NCBI GenBank assembly: GCA_005879435.1
Contig: VBKX01000314.1
Coordinates: 1 to 6,531 of the forward strand
DNA length: 6,531 nucleotides
Source of the DNA: Deltaproteobacteria bacterium
GTDB taxonomy: Bacteria; Desulfobacterota; Binatia; UBA9968
Direction of reading: 5' to 3'
Part shown: positions 6,058 to 6,531 of the stretch, one piece after another
How the letters are laid out: the number at the start of each line of letters is the position of its first letter
How positions within the stretch are numbered: the stretch's first letter is position 1
Translations under genes and position numbers: made by a program
The notes under the pieces: generated by a model
Seen by the model: only the letters and a program-made list of their open reading frames with translations
What the model was told of the DNA's origin: nothing
Database searches by the model: none

Positions 6058-6087
6058 ATTCTTACTTGGACATGACTAGGGTGTCAA
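6058..6087 (-). promoter_or_regulatory. Sigma70-like promoter for the CoA-transferase cluster
   Basis: On the minus strand, TTGACA (6087-6082) is a perfect -35 box, followed after 18 bases by AAGAAT (6063-6058), a 4 of 6 match to the -10 box. Transcription would begin near 6050, leaving a leader of about 35 bases before ATG 6016. It would drive both CoA-transferases and the hydratase remnant. The -10 is imperfect, so the call is moderate. Confidence 0.5.
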
Positions 6088-6335
6088 GGCGACGAAGCCG
6101 TGGTTTCGCGTTTGCGGTCTAGTGTCTAGGGTTTGAATACCGTGCGCGCTTGAAATTTGAGGCTTCTCAGTGAGGTTTTTGCGTCACAGAACGCGACGAC
6201 ACGCGATTTATTTCATTTTACAATCCGCACTGATCTTAGTAAGTATCGGAACGGCAGTATGCCTCTTAGAACCTGACTGTCGATATAGCCGTCATTAGCG
6301 TTTAGTGAAGCTCATGCGACCGTAAGATAAAGCTC

Positions 6336-6531
6336 GTGAAACGATTTCCAACAAGGCTCTTGTCAATCGCCGCGATCGGTTTCGTTTTTGCGACCGGACG
6401 AGGCGTAGCCGCGGATAGAGTCCGCATGGCGTATGTGAGCCCTAGCGTCTCGCTGTCGCTACCCTGGTTGGCCAAGGAAAGCGGCATTCTCTCCAAGTAT
6501 GAGTTAATCGGCGAAGTTCTTCTTATCACCG
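6336..6531 (+). CDS. ABC transporter substrate-binding protein, NMT1/THI5-like, N-terminal part only
   Basis: An open frame from GTG 6336 runs off the right edge after 65 residues. It starts with a Sec signal peptide: Lys2 and Arg3, Arg7, a hydrophobic core LLSIAAIGFVFAT (8-20), and probable cleavage after GVAA (residue 26). The mature start, RVRMAYVSPSVSLSLPWLAK (28-47), then ESGILSKYEL, matches the first strand and helix of NMT1/SsuA-like periplasmic binding proteins, which feed ABC permeases with sulfonates, pyrimidine precursors, aromatic acids and similar small molecules. No ATG is available in frame downstream of the TGA at 6306 until codon 31, which would remove the signal peptide, so GTG is the best start. 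The Shine-Dalgarno sequence is weak (AAGATAAAG just upstream). It is divergent from the CoA-transferase cluster and may supply its substrate. The ligand is unknown. Confidence 0.8.
   Translation, partial: MKRFPTRLLSIAAIGFVFATGRGVAADRVRMAYVSPSVSLSLPWLAKESGILSKYELIGEVLLIT

Larger units (their letters stand above)
6017..6335. other. 319-bp divergent intergenic region
   Basis: This region separates the minus-strand CoA-transferase cluster from the plus-strand binding-protein gene and probably holds the promoters of both. The only convincing element is the minus-strand promoter at 6058-6087. On the plus strand, TTTACA (6217-6222) resembles a -35 box but lacks a good -10. CTAGGGT occurs twice (6076-6082 and 6126-6132), and TCTAG at 6118-6122 and 6125-6129. 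GCGT and ACGC (6181-6194) form a trivial 4-bp hairpin. I see no coding potential, RNA gene or mobile-element end. Confidence 0.6.

Noticed and set aside
6302..6529. A 75-codon minus-strand open frame at the right edge
   Set aside because: It is antisense to the signal peptide and conserved N-terminus of the binding protein and has no family features.

Overview
The window looks like chromosomal DNA from an uncultured, moderately GC-rich Gram-negative bacterium. The mix of genes fits the soil, groundwater and sponge-associated lineages around Deltaproteobacteria, Tectomicrobia and Binatota: a Rieske oxygenase, a dienelactone-hydrolase relative, paired CaiB/BaiF CoA-transferases, an NMT1-type solute-binding protein, and period-8 self-complementary repeats between genes. 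The lineage is an inference from gene content and style only; no rRNA or marker gene is present.

Layout. Bases 1-715 (minus) hold the N-terminal 238 residues of a Rieske non-heme-iron oxygenase whose 3' end lies outside the window. A 206-bp divergent promoter region follows. Two plus-strand genes come next: a dienelactone-hydrolase-like protein (922-1629) and a membrane fatty-acid hydroxylase/sterol desaturase family protein (1703-2500). Their transcription converges on a minus-strand cluster, with a perfect 14-bp inverted repeat at 2560-2602 between the two. In transcription order the minus cluster is a family III CoA-transferase (6016-4805), a second family III CoA-transferase (4705-3497), and a broken enoyl-CoA hydratase/isomerase gene (3409-2631). 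After a 319-bp intergenic region, the right edge carries the start of a secreted substrate-binding protein on the plus strand (6336 onward, cut by the window end).

Working together. The set suggests catabolism of an organic acid or aromatic compound: uptake through the ABC-type binding protein, ring or side-chain attack by the oxygenase, hydrolysis by the dienelactone-hydrolase relative, CoA activation by the CoA-transferase pair, and beta-oxidation-like processing by the crotonase. No substrate can be named from the sequence, and the crotonase copy here appears dead.

Most notable points. (1) The upstream CoA-transferase has Tyr176 where its neighbour has the catalytic Asp171, in a gap-free local alignment, so the two may form a heteromeric enzyme with one catalytic and one non-catalytic subunit. 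(2) The crotonase gene has lost roughly two dozen codons and its reading frame exactly where a conserved segment should be. (3) Several intergenic gaps carry self-complementary repeat elements, the clearest being a period-8 array at 4719-4795. I found no clear evidence of a wholly new system such as a defence island, CRISPR array or mobile element.
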